Source of the DNA: Bacteroidales bacterium UBA6192
GTDB taxonomy: Bacteria > Bacteroidota > Bacteroidia > Bacteroidales > F082
DNA length: 64,000 nt
Assembly (NCBI GenBank): GCA_002422725.1
Contig: DITE01000023.1
Location: 1-64,000, forward strand
Direction of reading: 5' to 3'
The notes beneath the pieces are model-generated. The model did no database searches and was not told where the DNA came from. It was given only the letters and a program-made list of their open reading frames with translations. The translations under genes were made by a program, and so were the position numbers. Positions 27,501 to 36,600 of this stretch are shown in pieces. The number at the start of each line of letters is the position of its first letter. Position 1 is the stretch's first letter.

Positions 27501-27648
27501 CGGAGGCCTTACATTTGCCACCTTGCTAACCCTCTATGTCATTCCGGCTATGTATGCCTATATTTCGGAAAAAGACAAAGACGTGTCGAACTTAAGTGAA
27601 CTTACGGTGGAATCGGATGTTTCAAAACCTGAGGAGGGCAGCAAATGA
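24541..27648 (+). CDS. RND-family multidrug efflux permease (AcrB-like)
   Basis: The 1035-residue product has 12 predicted membrane helices and two large periplasmic loops. Family motifs: the N-terminal IKRPVLATVLSILIILFGLIG, the porter phrase GVSSIAIWGSKQYSMRLWMDP, the proton-relay acidic pair D400/D401 in GLVVDDAIVVIEN and the relay Lys920 in GLVSKNGILIVEF. The pump is driven by protons and exports drugs, dyes or lipophilic metabolites; the substrate cannot be read. It overlaps the adaptor gene upstream (ATGA) and the TolC gene downstream (ATGA), a tightly coupled tripartite operon. Confidence 0.96.
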   Translation: MSLSSISIKRPVLATVLSILIILFGLIGLVSLGIREYPSVDPPIITVTSNYVGANADVIETQITEPLEESINGIEGIRTLTSVSRDGRSTITVEFDLDRDLEAAANDVRGRVSGSLYNLPPDADPPIVAKADADANPIIFLNIRSEQRSLLELTEIAERTFKESLQTIPGVSSIAIWGSKQYSMRLWMDPSKLASFGLSPLDVRNALTRENLELPSGRIEGNTIELSVRTLSRLETPEEFNNLIISETESGIVRFKDVGFAELAPLNERTILRRDGIPMVGNAIIPMPGSNHIEIADEFYRRLEKIKKDLPADIELGIGFDNTDFIRNSITEVEQTIYLAFVLVVLVIFFFLRDWRTTIIPVIVIPISLIGAFFIMYLAEYSINVLTMLGLVLAIGLVVDDAIVVIENIYAKIEKGMPPLQAGITGSSEIFFAVIATTVALATVFLPVIFLQGITGRLFREFGVVLAGSVVISSFVALTLTPMLSTRILKRREKHNWFYNKTEPFFNRLNELYGDSLAAFLKRKWMAFIIIGLSILFIFGLGRQLPSELAPLEDRSGMMVFSTAPEGSTFEFMEAFVKEQIDLIQAEIPELYSLVSITSPGFGAASSVNSAFARIRVVEPDKRERSQQEIADHLGSKMQKLTAVRSFITQEQSISSSRGGLPVQYVIQSANLNKLKEVLPAFMSEVYSSPVFQFADLNLKFNKPELQVSINREKARMLGVSAMDISQALQLAFSGQRFGYFIMDGKQYQVIGQLERPFRSQPVDLKTLYVKNNQGEIIMLDNLVTVTEQVNPPQLFRYNRYVAATVSANPVVGKTIGDGIEEMNRIAAKVLDDTYTTSLAGTSKDFAESSSSLVFAFFLAIVLIYLVLAAQFESFRDPLIILFTVPLALAGAVITLWYFDKTLNIFSQIGIIMLIGLVSKNGILIVEFANQRKAAGLAKGRAIHDAAVSRFRPILMTSLSTILGAVPIALALGAGSESRVSMGTAVIGGLTFATLLTLYVIPAMYAYISEKDKDVSNLSELTVESDVSKPEEGSK

Positions 27649-28973
27649 AAACCATGAAATTTACTTGTATTCTATTGTTTTTCATCATATTGTCTGGCAC
27701 AAAGCCATCCACGGCTCAGGTCATACTCAGCCCTGAAGAAGCAATCCGTATCGGGCTTCTGAATAATTTTGATATTCGATTAGTCAGGCAGGAGGTAGCT
27801 GAAGCAGAGAATAATCTAAGCCTGGGAAATGCCGGATTCCTGCCGCAGCTCGATCTCACAGCCTCACAAAATTACAGTGTTACCGATTCAAAGCAGTTGT
27901 ATCTTTCCGGAACCGAAAACGACCGGAAAGGAGCAACCTCCGATGCGTTGAATGCCGGAGTGCAGCTCAGCTGGACCATCTTCGACGGGCTCAGGATGTT
28001 TGTGCAATACGACCGGCTGCGCGAAATACAGGAAAAAACCGAATTATCCTTTTTGCTTACTGTTGAGTATGCCGTTCAGCAAATTCTGTCCAACTACTAC
28101 AATCTGATCAACCTCAATCAGCAGATACGTGTTGTGGAGAAAACGATACTGGTTGATCTGGAAAGACTAAAACTGACCGAAGACATGCTTGAAATAGGCT
28201 CAGGATCGCGCCTTGATCTGCTTCAGGCTCAGGTTGACCTGAATGCCGACAGTGCCATGTTGCTCAGGCTGCAGGATCAGGTGCTGCAAACAAAATCTAT
28301 TGTGAACCAACTGCTTGCCAGGGATTCTAAAACAAGTTTCTCTGTACAGGATACTTTTGTCATTCAATCTGCATTGAATTTTGACGTACTTGCGCAGAAA
28401 ATGCTTGCTCAAAACACCTCGCTCAGGCTTACGCAGCAGGACGAGCGCCTTTCGTTGCTTTTACTGAAAGAGATCAGGGGCAGGCAGATCCCGAGTTTAG
28501 GACTGAATATTGGTTACAATTTCCTTGATCAGCAATCGCAATCTGGCTTTCTCCTTTCCAACCGTTCATTGGGTCTGACTTATGGAATTCAGGCCAGTAT
28601 GAATCTTTTTGATGGATTCAACCGAAGCCGCGAAAAGCGGAATGCAGCAATACAGATTGAATCGAGCCGGATTCGGACCGAATCGGTTATCCGTGAACTG
28701 GAAAACGAGCTAAGCCGCAATTTCGACAGTTACCTGAACAAGATGAAGTTGGTGGCAATGGAAAAGCAAAATCTGGGTGCTGCCGGCGAAAATCTGTCTA
28801 TTGCGGGCGAACGCTATCGCTTAGGTGACCTATCAGGGTTTGAGTTTCGCGAAGCCCAACGAAATTATATGACAACCGAAGGAAGGATGCTTCAGGTGCA
28901 GTTTGAAACCAAGTTGCTCGAAATGAATTTGTTGCAGTTATCCGGAGAATTGGTTTTAGGCTATGATTTGTAA
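27645..28973 (+). CDS. TolC-family outer membrane efflux channel
   Basis: The 442-residue product has a signal peptide (about 1-25, ending STAQ) and two repeats of the outer membrane efflux protein family (NLSLGNAGFLPQLDLTASQN and, later, LKEIRGRQIPSLGLNIGYN). Long alpha-helical stretches form the periplasmic tunnel. It completes the RND operon and overlaps the permease gene by 4 bp. No clear terminator was found in the 187 bp before rlmN. Confidence 0.93.
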   Translation: MKTMKFTCILLFFIILSGTKPSTAQVILSPEEAIRIGLLNNFDIRLVRQEVAEAENNLSLGNAGFLPQLDLTASQNYSVTDSKQLYLSGTENDRKGATSDALNAGVQLSWTIFDGLRMFVQYDRLREIQEKTELSFLLTVEYAVQQILSNYYNLINLNQQIRVVEKTILVDLERLKLTEDMLEIGSGSRLDLLQAQVDLNADSAMLLRLQDQVLQTKSIVNQLLARDSKTSFSVQDTFVIQSALNFDVLAQKMLAQNTSLRLTQQDERLSLLLLKEIRGRQIPSLGLNIGYNFLDQQSQSGFLLSNRSLGLTYGIQASMNLFDGFNRSREKRNAAIQIESSRIRTESVIRELENELSRNFDSYLNKMKLVAMEKQNLGAAGENLSIAGERYRLGDLSGFEFREAQRNYMTTEGRMLQVQFETKLLEMNLLQLSGELVLGYDL

Positions 28974-29160
28974 GCAAACCCAAATGAAACAATTCGCATA
29001 TTCCTGCCCGGCCAATCCTTGTTTTGAATCAGATATTCAACCCGTTGGATAGTTGTTTTTAAGAAGACACAATGAGTCCGGCCATTAACTTCGCCTACAT
29101 CCTCTTGCGAAACTTTCACTTTATACTTACCTTCGCCATCTATTCGCACCAGATCATTCC

Positions 29161-30201
29161 ATGACAAGAGAAGCCCTGTTCGGTAAATCGCCAGACGAAA
29201 TACAAGCCATTGTTAACCAACTTGCATTGCCAAAATATACAGCCACGCAGCTCACCGAATGGCTTTATAAGAAACATGCCCGCAGTTTCGACGAAATGAC
29301 CAACCTGTCGAAGAAAGCCAGGGAATTGCTGTCAGGGCAATATACCGTGGGTTTCACCATGCCATCCAGGGTGCAGACATCGGCCGATGGCACCAAAAAG
29401 TACCTGTATCCAACAGCTGACACTCGATTTATTGAAGCTGCCTATATCCCTGATGATGATCGTTTCACACTTTGCGTGTCGTCGCAGGTGGGGTGCAAAA
29501 TGGGCTGTTTGTTTTGCATGACGGGCAAGCAGGGATTTCAGTCGCAGCTGAGTGCCGGAGAGATAGTAAACCAGATCAGCAGCCTGCCCGAGAGGGATAA
29601 GCTCACCAACATTGTGTATATGGGCATGGGCGAGCCGTTTGACAACCTCGACAATGTGATGCGCAGTCTTGAAATCCTGACATCTGACTGGGGCTATGCG
29701 ATGAGTCCGCGGAGGATCACTGTTTCAACCATCGGGATAATTCCGGCCATGAAGCATTTTATTGAAAAGTCCGACTGCCACCTCGCCATCAGCCTCCACA
29801 CTCCATTTCACGAAGAAAGACAAAAGCTGATGCCAATCGAAAATGTCTATCCGGTGAAGGAGGTGGTTGACGTGTTGCGGTCGTTCGATTTTGGAAGGCA
29901 GCGACGTGTGTCGTTCGAATACATTATGTTCAAAGGAATAAATGACACCCACCGGCATGTGAAGGAGCTGGCCAGGTTGTTGAACGGCCTTCGCTGCCGG
30001 ATCAATCTCATTCGGTTTCATCCTATTCCTGACACACCTCTCGAAAGTTCGACCGAAGATGCCATTCAGCAGTTCAGAGAAGGATTGTTGAACAAGGGCA
30101 TCCGTACCACCCTGCGGGCTTCGCGCGGGCAGGATATTTTTGCCGCCTGCGGCCTGCTTTCTACCAAAGAACTCGTCAAGATGCAAGCACCGGATTTTTG
30201 A
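29161..30201 (+). CDS. rlmN: 23S rRNA (adenine-C2)-methyltransferase RlmN
   Basis: The 346-residue product is a radical SAM dual-specificity methyltransferase that makes m2A2503 in 23S rRNA and m2A37 in some tRNAs. The [4Fe-4S] motif is C112-x3-C116-x2-C119 (CKMGCLFC). The catalytic cysteines are C105 in FTLCVSSQ and C330 in FAACGLLS, matching C118 and C355 of E. coli. Other family motifs are NIVYMGMGEPFDN and TVSTIGIIP. The gene marks the left boundary of the accessory island; composition changes sharply after its stop. Confidence 0.96.
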   Translation: MTREALFGKSPDEIQAIVNQLALPKYTATQLTEWLYKKHARSFDEMTNLSKKARELLSGQYTVGFTMPSRVQTSADGTKKYLYPTADTRFIEAAYIPDDDRFTLCVSSQVGCKMGCLFCMTGKQGFQSQLSAGEIVNQISSLPERDKLTNIVYMGMGEPFDNLDNVMRSLEILTSDWGYAMSPRRITVSTIGIIPAMKHFIEKSDCHLAISLHTPFHEERQKLMPIENVYPVKEVVDVLRSFDFGRQRRVSFEYIMFKGINDTHRHVKELARLLNGLRCRINLIRFHPIPDTPLESSTEDAIQQFREGLLNKGIRTTLRASRGQDIFAACGLLSTKELVKMQAPDF

Positions 30202-30249
30202 GGTTGCGGGTTCCGGGTTCTGGGTTTCGGGTTCTGGGTTTCGGGTTCA
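30202..30249. repeat. GGGTTCYGGGTTTC tandem repeat
   Basis: Directly after the rlmN stop, units of GGGTTC and TGGGTTTC alternate about four times. This is a low-complexity tandem repeat, variable by slippage. Confidence 0.8.
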
Positions 30250-30269
30250 GTGTTGCGAGTTGGATGTGT

Positions 30270-30293
30270 GTCAATGCCTGAATAGTGTTGACC
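30270..30293 (+). repeat. Left arm of a 24-bp inverted repeat
   Basis: GTCAATGCCTGAATAGTGTT followed by GACC. It is the reverse complement of 30493-30516 with one mismatch. The arms are about 200 bp apart. Confidence 0.85.
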
Positions 30294-30302
30294 GATCACC
30301 AA

Positions 30303-30364
30303 TTACTGTTCACTGTTCATTGTTCACTGTTCATTGTTCACTGTTCACTGATCACCGTTCACTG
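30303..30364. repeat. TTCACTGTTCATTG tandem repeat
   Basis: Runs of GTTCACT and GTTCATT alternate about eight times, with one diverged GATCACC unit. It lies between the arms of the inverted repeat. Confidence 0.8.
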
Positions 30365-30492
30365 ATAAAAGTTTGAAACAATTAACCCCTGATGAGTTTG
30401 AAAACAACTAATTTAGCAACAGGAAACCATCCTCAGGCTAAAATATTGGTCCGAAATATGAATGTAAATATTGTTGAACATAGGTAAAAACT

Positions 30493-30516
30493 GGTCAACG
30501 CTATTCAGGCATTGAC
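30493..30516 (-). repeat. Right arm of a 24-bp inverted repeat
   Basis: GGTCAACGCTATTCAGGCAT followed by TGAC; 23 of 24 positions match the reverse complement of 30270-30293. Confidence 0.85.
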
Positions 30517-30586
30517 AATTCACCCATTCCCTATCGGGGGGGGTAAAAAACCGCACAGCAGTTAATGAAAGTAATAGTAAAACAGG

Positions 30587-31583
30587 ATGACAGTAAACCA
30601 ATCAAATTTTATTTTATTCAAAACCGAAGACGAAAAAATATCGGTTGATGTTCGTTTTGAAAATGAAACAGTATGGCTTACGCAAGAGCAAATGGCTACA
30701 TTGTTTGAAAGGGATAGGAGTGTAATTGTTAAGCATATTGCTAATATCTTTTCACAAGGTGAATTGGAAGAGAAAAGCAATGTGCATTTTTTGCACATTG
30801 CACATTCCGACAAACCGGTGAAGTTTTACAATCTGAATGTCATAATTTCTGTGGGGTATCGGGTAAAATCTCAACGTGGAACCCAGTTTCGTATTTGGGC
30901 AACCAAACGCCTGAACGAATACATTCGCAAAGGTTTTACCATGGACAATGAACGCCTCAAAAATTTGGGAGGCGGTGGCTATTGGAAAGAGCTGTTGCAA
31001 CGCTTACGCGACATTCGTTCATCCGAAAAAGTATTTTACCGCCAGGTGCTTGATATTTACGCCACCAGCATCGATTACGACCCCAAAGATGAAGTTTCCA
31101 TTGCATTTTTTTCCCGCTGCCGCGCGAATCCCTTCGCGTGGCCACTAATAAAACCAGGAATCTTTTCTCGTGGCAATATGCTTAAAAGATATATATTAGT
31201 TCAATGAACCGTAACTACAAGTACCGAAATCCGGAAGGAGTTTATTTTGTAAGTTTTGCGGTGATGGCCTGAAGATTATGATTACAGTAGTGCCACAGGC
31301 TATAGTGGAGAAAAGAGTATTTTGGATGGCGTTATTGTTGTTAAATAAGGCCACGCGAAGGGATTCGCGCGGCAGCGGGAAGGCTGAGCATTTGGATAAA
31401 ATTTTAACCATGAGCGGTGAAAAATTTTTGCCGGATGCAGGATCAATCAGCCACGAAGATGCCATTGAAAAGGCGACCACAGAATATAAGAAGTATCAGC
31501 AAAAAACGCTGAGCGAAGCAGAAAAAAATTATTTAGAAAGTTTGAAAGTATTAGAAAATATGACCAAACGAAAGGAGAAATAA
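30587..31583 (+). pseudogene. RhuM-family gene disrupted by a mini-RAYT element
   Basis: The first 175 or so codons (30587-31110) encode a normal RhuM N-terminal half, with VWLTQEQMATLFERDRSVI, KFYNLNVIISVGYRVKS, FRIWATKRLNEYIRKGF and the DEVSIAFF phrase. The frame is then cut by the element at 31111-31381 and reads into its sequence, stopping at 31207. The C-terminal piece (31387-31583) resumes with EHLDKILTMSGEKFL.. GSISHEDAIEKA..EYKKYQ, as in RhuM C-termini. About 80-90 residues between the halves appear to be missing, judging from the usual family length. RhuM proteins have no proven function and are often found near restriction or defence genes. Confidence 0.78.
31111..31381 (+). mobile_element. 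271-bp internally deleted RAYT mini-element with perfect 33-bp terminal inverted repeats
   Basis: The ends 31111-31143 and 31349-31381 are exact reverse complements (33/33), beginning TTCCCGCTGCCGCGCGAATC. The interior matches the RAYT unit at 17513-18188. It has the start region at 31204 reading NRNYKYRNPEGVYFVSFAV, then a jump to codons equivalent to PEDYVYSSA and on to the TAA directly before the right palindrome. About 415 bp of the transposase gene, including the HUH and Tyr motifs, has been lost, so it would depend on a RAYT acting in trans. It interrupts a rhuM-family gene. Confidence 0.88.
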
Positions 31584-31853
31584 TGTCCACGCATTTGCCA
31601 GCACTCTACCAAAGCCAAACGAACCATCGCTGATGCACTGGATGTGGTGGTGAAAAATATTTTTGGGTTCTTTTACGTCGGAATGTGATTATTTGGAGGA
31701 TTTCATAACTTTACGGATTGATGTAATAAACGTTTGTACATGGATAGGGGATTATGTCGAATCGAAATCAACGCACATTGTATACATTTGTAAAAGAGTG
31801 CAATTTTGCTGACCTTTCAGTCTAATCAGCATATTTAAACTTGAATTTAATTA
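31584..31853. other. Intergenic leader of the Wadjet locus
   Basis: No gene was recognised. A short frame around 31610-31685 (AKRTIADALDVVV) may be a remnant of something lost, but I cannot assign it. TACATTTG at 31783-31790 matches the -7 box and is the likely promoter of the downstream operon. Confidence 0.45.
31783..31790 (+). promoter_or_regulatory. Candidate -7 box for the jetABCD operon
   Basis: TACATTTG matches TAnnTTTG, 63 nt before the jetA ATG. No TTG stands at the -33 distance, so the match is only partial. Confidence 0.35.
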
Positions 31854-33050
31854 ATGAATCATTTCAACTCCATACGAGAATTACTAAACACTCTTAGCCG
31901 AGGACACAAACTTTTGGCAGAAATGTTTGAACAGCGGAAGTCGCTTCATTACAGGTATGAGCTTGCACTTGAGCTAATGGATGGAAACGAAGATGTGATA
32001 AGACTCTTGTTAAGCAAAAACATCATCCGACAAAATGGAAACCTGATAGAACTTGACGACCAGTTTTTGAAATTTTTTGAAGAGATTTTGGAAGTGAATG
32101 AAGAAATAAACACTTCCTACATCAACGAGAACATAAGGCAGGTAAAGGATGAATACATGCTTTACTATTTAGAGGCAACAACTGATAGCGATAGATTCAA
32201 ATATTTGAAGGCAGTTAAATCCGCTTTGCGTAAAATCGGAAGAATCACAATGAGAAACATTGTTGATTTGAACCGGAATATTGAGAATGCTTTTAAAACT
32301 GAACCAAACTACAAAATCAAACTTTCAAAACTTGAAAACTATAAGTTAAAGTTAGAAGCTATTCAGCAAATGATTGTGCAGACGGAAAAGTTACTAAATG
32401 AAGATGCTCTTACTTTTTTCAAAACAGCTACAGATGAAGAACTGAAGTACATCAAGACAGATTTAATTTTGGATTTGACCGAATCAAGACAGAATCTGAT
32501 CGAAACAAGGAAGCAAATTATTGAATACATAAATCAAGTAAAATATCAAAGCAAGTTCATTGAGAAGCTAAGGCAGTTGAAATATTTGAGAGATCAATTT
32601 GAAATTAAACACAAAACTAACATTATTGAAGTCTTGTCAAAAACTCATTCTCTTGTATTTGAAGCAAAGCCGTTTTATTCCTTGAAACTTTCATTGGAGT
32701 GTTTGCAGCAGGAAGACGTTCGTAAAATAATTAAAAAGGTAATAAATAACTATCATACAGGAGTTAGTCCAAGGAAATTTATTGCCGAAAATCTTTCAGA
32801 TGTTGATTTGAAAACCGAAACGGAAAAAGAAATTCACATTAACTTGTATGAGGTAAAAAAGAATTTTAAAACATCAGAGAAACATCTTTTTGACTACATT
32901 TATGAATACATATTCCCGAGAGAAGTTTCGTTTGCTGAGAGAGTGACAATTTATTGCCAGATGATTTCAATATTTGAAGATGAGTTTGTGATATCAGAAA
33001 ATTTTGAACAGCAAGACAAGATTGAATATGCTTTAGTTTATCCTAAATAA
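31854..33050 (+). CDS. jetA: Wadjet JetA / MukF-MksF-like kleisin subunit
   Basis: The product has 398 residues with no signal peptide. The N-terminal 80-90 residues look like a winged helix (LHYRYELALELMDGNEDVIRLLLSKNIIRQNGNLIEL). A long, charged, all-helical middle (about 90-270) and a helical/winged C-terminal part with a conserved-looking FDYIYEYIFPREVSF segment follow. This layout fits a MukF/MksF-type kleisin, which bridges the SMC heads. The assignment rests mainly on order: small subunit, SMC ATPase and Toprim nuclease follow immediately, as in Wadjet/MksFEBG loci. I see no DUF3375 features of the type I JetA. The gap to jetB is 7 bp. Confidence 0.75.
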   Translation: MNHFNSIRELLNTLSRGHKLLAEMFEQRKSLHYRYELALELMDGNEDVIRLLLSKNIIRQNGNLIELDDQFLKFFEEILEVNEEINTSYINENIRQVKDEYMLYYLEATTDSDRFKYLKAVKSALRKIGRITMRNIVDLNRNIENAFKTEPNYKIKLSKLENYKLKLEAIQQMIVQTEKLLNEDALTFFKTATDEELKYIKTDLILDLTESRQNLIETRKQIIEYINQVKYQSKFIEKLRQLKYLRDQFEIKHKTNIIEVLSKTHSLVFEAKPFYSLKLSLECLQQEDVRKIIKKVINNYHTGVSPRKFIAENLSDVDLKTETEKEIHINLYEVKKNFKTSEKHLFDYIYEYIFPREVSFAERVTIYCQMISIFEDEFVISENFEQQDKIEYALVYPK

Positions 33051-33057
33051 AACCATC

Positions 33058-33642
33058 ATGAATGTTCCAAGGCAAACCGGAGAAATATTTGAACTACTAA
33101 GTAAAGGACAATTCATTTGCTCAAACAGTTCTGATAGTCGTATATCCAAACTCTGCGAAATTCTTGACGACTCAGAAAACTTTGAAATCCTATACGAGTA
33201 TTTCTACTCAATCAATTTCATTCTTGAAAAAGGAGACGAGTATTATAACTTTTCACGAAAAAATGAATCAAAAGCTGACTTAGAAAGAAAATTAGAAACC
33301 GCCTGCAAATGGATTGATATTGTTGACTTCTTCAAAAGCTTTGACAATTCCTTTGCATCGGGTTATTCATTTTCACCTGCAAAGATTGCAGTTGAAATAA
33401 GTGTTCAGGCAGTATTGAAAAATAAAGCTGACGGATTGAAAGGCGTTCTTAAAATGGATGATAAAACTCCTTATCAAGAAGTAGCAAATAAAATAGTTGA
33501 ATTGCTTTGCAAAGACGGTTTTGCTGAAATTGAAAATGAAATCTTGAAATCCTTTAAGGTGCTTTCATCTTTCAAATATCTTGAAGAACTCATCAACAAT
33601 ATTAATATTCCCGAAGAAGTTAAGCATGAGATACCTGAATAA
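33058..33642 (+). CDS. jetB: Wadjet JetB / MukE-MksE-like subunit
   Basis: The 194-residue product is compact, acidic and probably made of winged helices. Visible segments are TGEIFELLSKGQFICSNSS, LYEYFYSINFILEKGDEYYNFSRK, LETACKWIDIVDFFKSFD and YQEVANKIVELLCKDGFAEIENE. The reading of a short winged-helix protein between a kleisin-like gene and an SMC gene matches MukE/MksE/JetB. The last 17 bp overlap the start of jetC, so the two are translationally coupled. Sequence alone would not have identified it; context carries most of the weight. Confidence 0.75.
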   Translation: MNVPRQTGEIFELLSKGQFICSNSSDSRISKLCEILDDSENFEILYEYFYSINFILEKGDEYYNFSRKNESKADLERKLETACKWIDIVDFFKSFDNSFASGYSFSPAKIAVEISVQAVLKNKADGLKGVLKMDDKTPYQEVANKIVELLCKDGFAEIENEILKSFKVLSSFKYLEELINNINIPEEVKHEIPE

Positions 33643-36600
33643 AATCATATTTATCAATAGTGCACGAATACGCTATGCCGAAATAAATCTTAACGGCAAC
33701 GTACATTTTATCGGCACTCAAGGTGTAGGAAAAAGCACATTACTTAGAGCAATTTTGTTTTTCTATAATGCTGATACTTTGGGATTAGGAATCCCAAGGC
33801 AAAAGGCAGCATATACCGATTACTATTTTAAAGATTCTAACGCTTACATCATTTATGAAGTGGTTCGTGATGATGGAAAGTTTTGCGTAATTTCGTATAA
33901 GTCGCAACATAAGGTTTGCTTTAGGTTTTTTGACGGAGAATACAACAGGAGCTTCTTTGTTAGTGAAAACGGAAATGTTCCTGAAAGTTGGGAAGGTATT
34001 GCTGAACGACTTGATCAAAACAAAGCGTTCTACACCAAAAGAAAAATTGAGGAACATAAGGAATACAGAGATATTCTTTACGGAAATCATGATGGCAAAA
34101 AAACTGAATTAAAACGATATTCACTTCTTGAAAGCAAGGACTATCAATACATCCCAAAGACAATTCAGAATGTGTTTCTCAATTCAAAAATGGAGGCGGA
34201 GTTCATCAAGCAAACAATTATCATGTCATTGGACAATGATTTTCGTATTGACTTGAATCAGCATGCTCACCACTTAAATGGATTTGAAGTACAACTTTCT
34301 GACATAAGAAAATTCAGAACGCCAAGTGCAACTGCACAGGCAGAATCTATCTCCAAACTTTTCATTGCAATTAAGAGTTTGGAAAGAGAAAAAATTCATA
34401 TTGCAAAACAGTTGGCATGGGCTTTAAATAAGAATGAGCAGGATGAACCAGAACTCACAAAGCGATTAGAGATACAGAAAGACAATGAAACTGTTTTGAA
34501 GGGTAGATTAACTAAGTTGATTAGTGCCTTCAAAGCAAAGGACGATAAAATAAAAGGTGACATCAGAGTTCAGGATGAAAATCTGAAAACGGCCAAGCGG
34601 CTCACAGAAGATTATCTGAAGAAGAACATTAACCTGATTATTTCAAGAGTAGAAAAGAAAACTACACATGAGGGAGAACAGAAAAAGTTGCTTGACGAAA
34701 AGGAACTACTTACGACTCAGTTCAAAGAATTAGCATTAAAGTTTCAAGCACTGCTTAACCAGTTGGAAAACCAACTGAAAGAATTTCTTAATACGAAGCA
34801 AGCTGAGAAAAATAGCATCAATTCTGACTTTTTCAATTATCAAACTGAAACTAGAAAGAGTTATGATAAGCAAATAACAGACTTGCGAACCGAATATAAA
34901 AAAGAAATAAAGAACGCAAGAGATGTTTGGGAGCAGAAAAAGAATGATACCAAAAAATTAGAACTTGAAAGAGAAGGAATAAAACACAAGAGGTTCTTTG
35001 AAGATGAAATTAAAAAACTTGATTCTGAAATAAAGAAATGCGGTGATGCAGTGAAAGACCTGACATTACAAAATGAAAATTCAAAAAGAGAAATTGAAAC
35101 GATTCTAAAGAATTGGGAGCTTGATGAAAAGGAATTGCAGAAAACCTTTGAGAGAGATAATGAAAAGATAGACGGACAAATTACTGAAGCAACCAATAAG
35201 ATTTCAGAAATTGAAACCTACATTGAAAACAGCAAGAGTTCTTTGTATGGTTGGCTTACTGAACAGTATCCAGGATGGGAGAAAACAATTGGAAAAGTCA
35301 TTAAGGAAGACGAAAGTGTTTTATTTAACACTTATCTTTCTCCCAAACTCACAAGTAAGACCAACAATTTTTACGGAATTGAAATTGACTTGAATGAGAT
35401 AAACAAAACTGTCAAAACCGTTGAAGATTACGAAAGAGAGAAAGAAGAACTGATAACGAAGATTAATGGAATCAGAAGAAATATTTCCGAACTAACAGAT
35501 AAACTTGAAAAGGATAATGACAACCTAAAAAGAAAGTATCAACCCAAAATCAGAGAGAAGAAAGATTCCATTAAGGAAAACGAATACTATATTGGGCAAA
35601 ACCAAACTAAGAAGGATGAATCAACTGTTGAGCGAAATGAACTTACAGCGAATGCAGAAACGAAAAAGAAACTTCAACTTGAAAAATCCGAATTAGCAAT
35701 TGGAGAAGCAACTACAGCAGAATTGCACGCAAAGGATGAAGTGGACAGAGTTGAAAGTGAGTTGACAAAATCAATTAAGGGAAAAGAAGCTGAAAGAGAC
35801 AAAAAGATTAAAACCGAAGGTGAAAAAGTAAACCAACTCTTAATTAATGTTGAAGCAGAAATAAAAGTTGAACAGCAAAGCAACAAGAATAGAAAAGATA
35901 AAATCAATTCTCAAAAGCAAATGGAGTTTTCTCAAAAAGGAGGAGATACGGAACGACTCACAGAGATTGATAAAAAGTTGGAAAGCGTTAATGCAGAACT
36001 TCTGTTCGTAGAAGAAAACCGAGATACTGTTTCTGATTACAAAAAGGATAAGAGAGACTATTTTGATAAGGTTGACGAATTCAAAAACGAGAAGCAAAAA
36101 TTAGAAAAGCAATTAGACCAAGAGGAAAAGAAACATAAACTACAAAAAATAAATATTGACAAGGATTTAGGAATAGTTCAGGATTTGATAAAACAGTTGC
36201 ATAAGGAATTGGATTTAGTTAAAGAAGACAATGAAGCATTTAACAATTTCAAAGAACTTACATTCTTCAAGACTATTCAAGAGTATTTCTCAAATCCGAC
36301 TGATGAAAACGAAACAGATAAACGAGCAAAGGTTTTAATTGACGAGGTTAATGATTTGGAAAATCAGAAACTGAGAACAAGAAAAGATGATTTAAGAGCC
36401 ACTACGACTGACTTCTTGGGAAAGTTTAATGAAGACAATGTTTTCAAATTCAAAAAGCAACTGACAGACGACAAGTCATTTCTTGATTTTGCGTTGATGC
36501 TTTCAGATTTTGTTGAGGAAAAGAAAATTGACAGGATTGAGAAAGAAGTCAACGAACGATTTGCCTTGATAGTTTCAACCATTGCGACACAGACCAGCAG

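Larger units (their letters stand above)
30202..30586. other. Repeat-rich intergenic stretch at the left edge of the accessory island
   Basis: No gene. It contains two simple tandem repeats (30202-30249 and 30303-30364) and one inverted repeat pair (30270-30293 with 30493-30516). The rest is AT-rich unique DNA leading to the rhuM start at 30587. Confidence 0.7.

Noticed and set aside
28961..29167. A 68-codon minus-strand frame between the TolC gene and rlmN
   Set aside because: It overlaps the TolC stop and the rlmN start in the opposite direction and shows no family feature.
31610..31685. A short frame reading AKRTIADALDVVV between the rhuM remnant and jetA
   Set aside because: Too short and without a start; I could not link it to a family, so it is only noted as a possible remnant.
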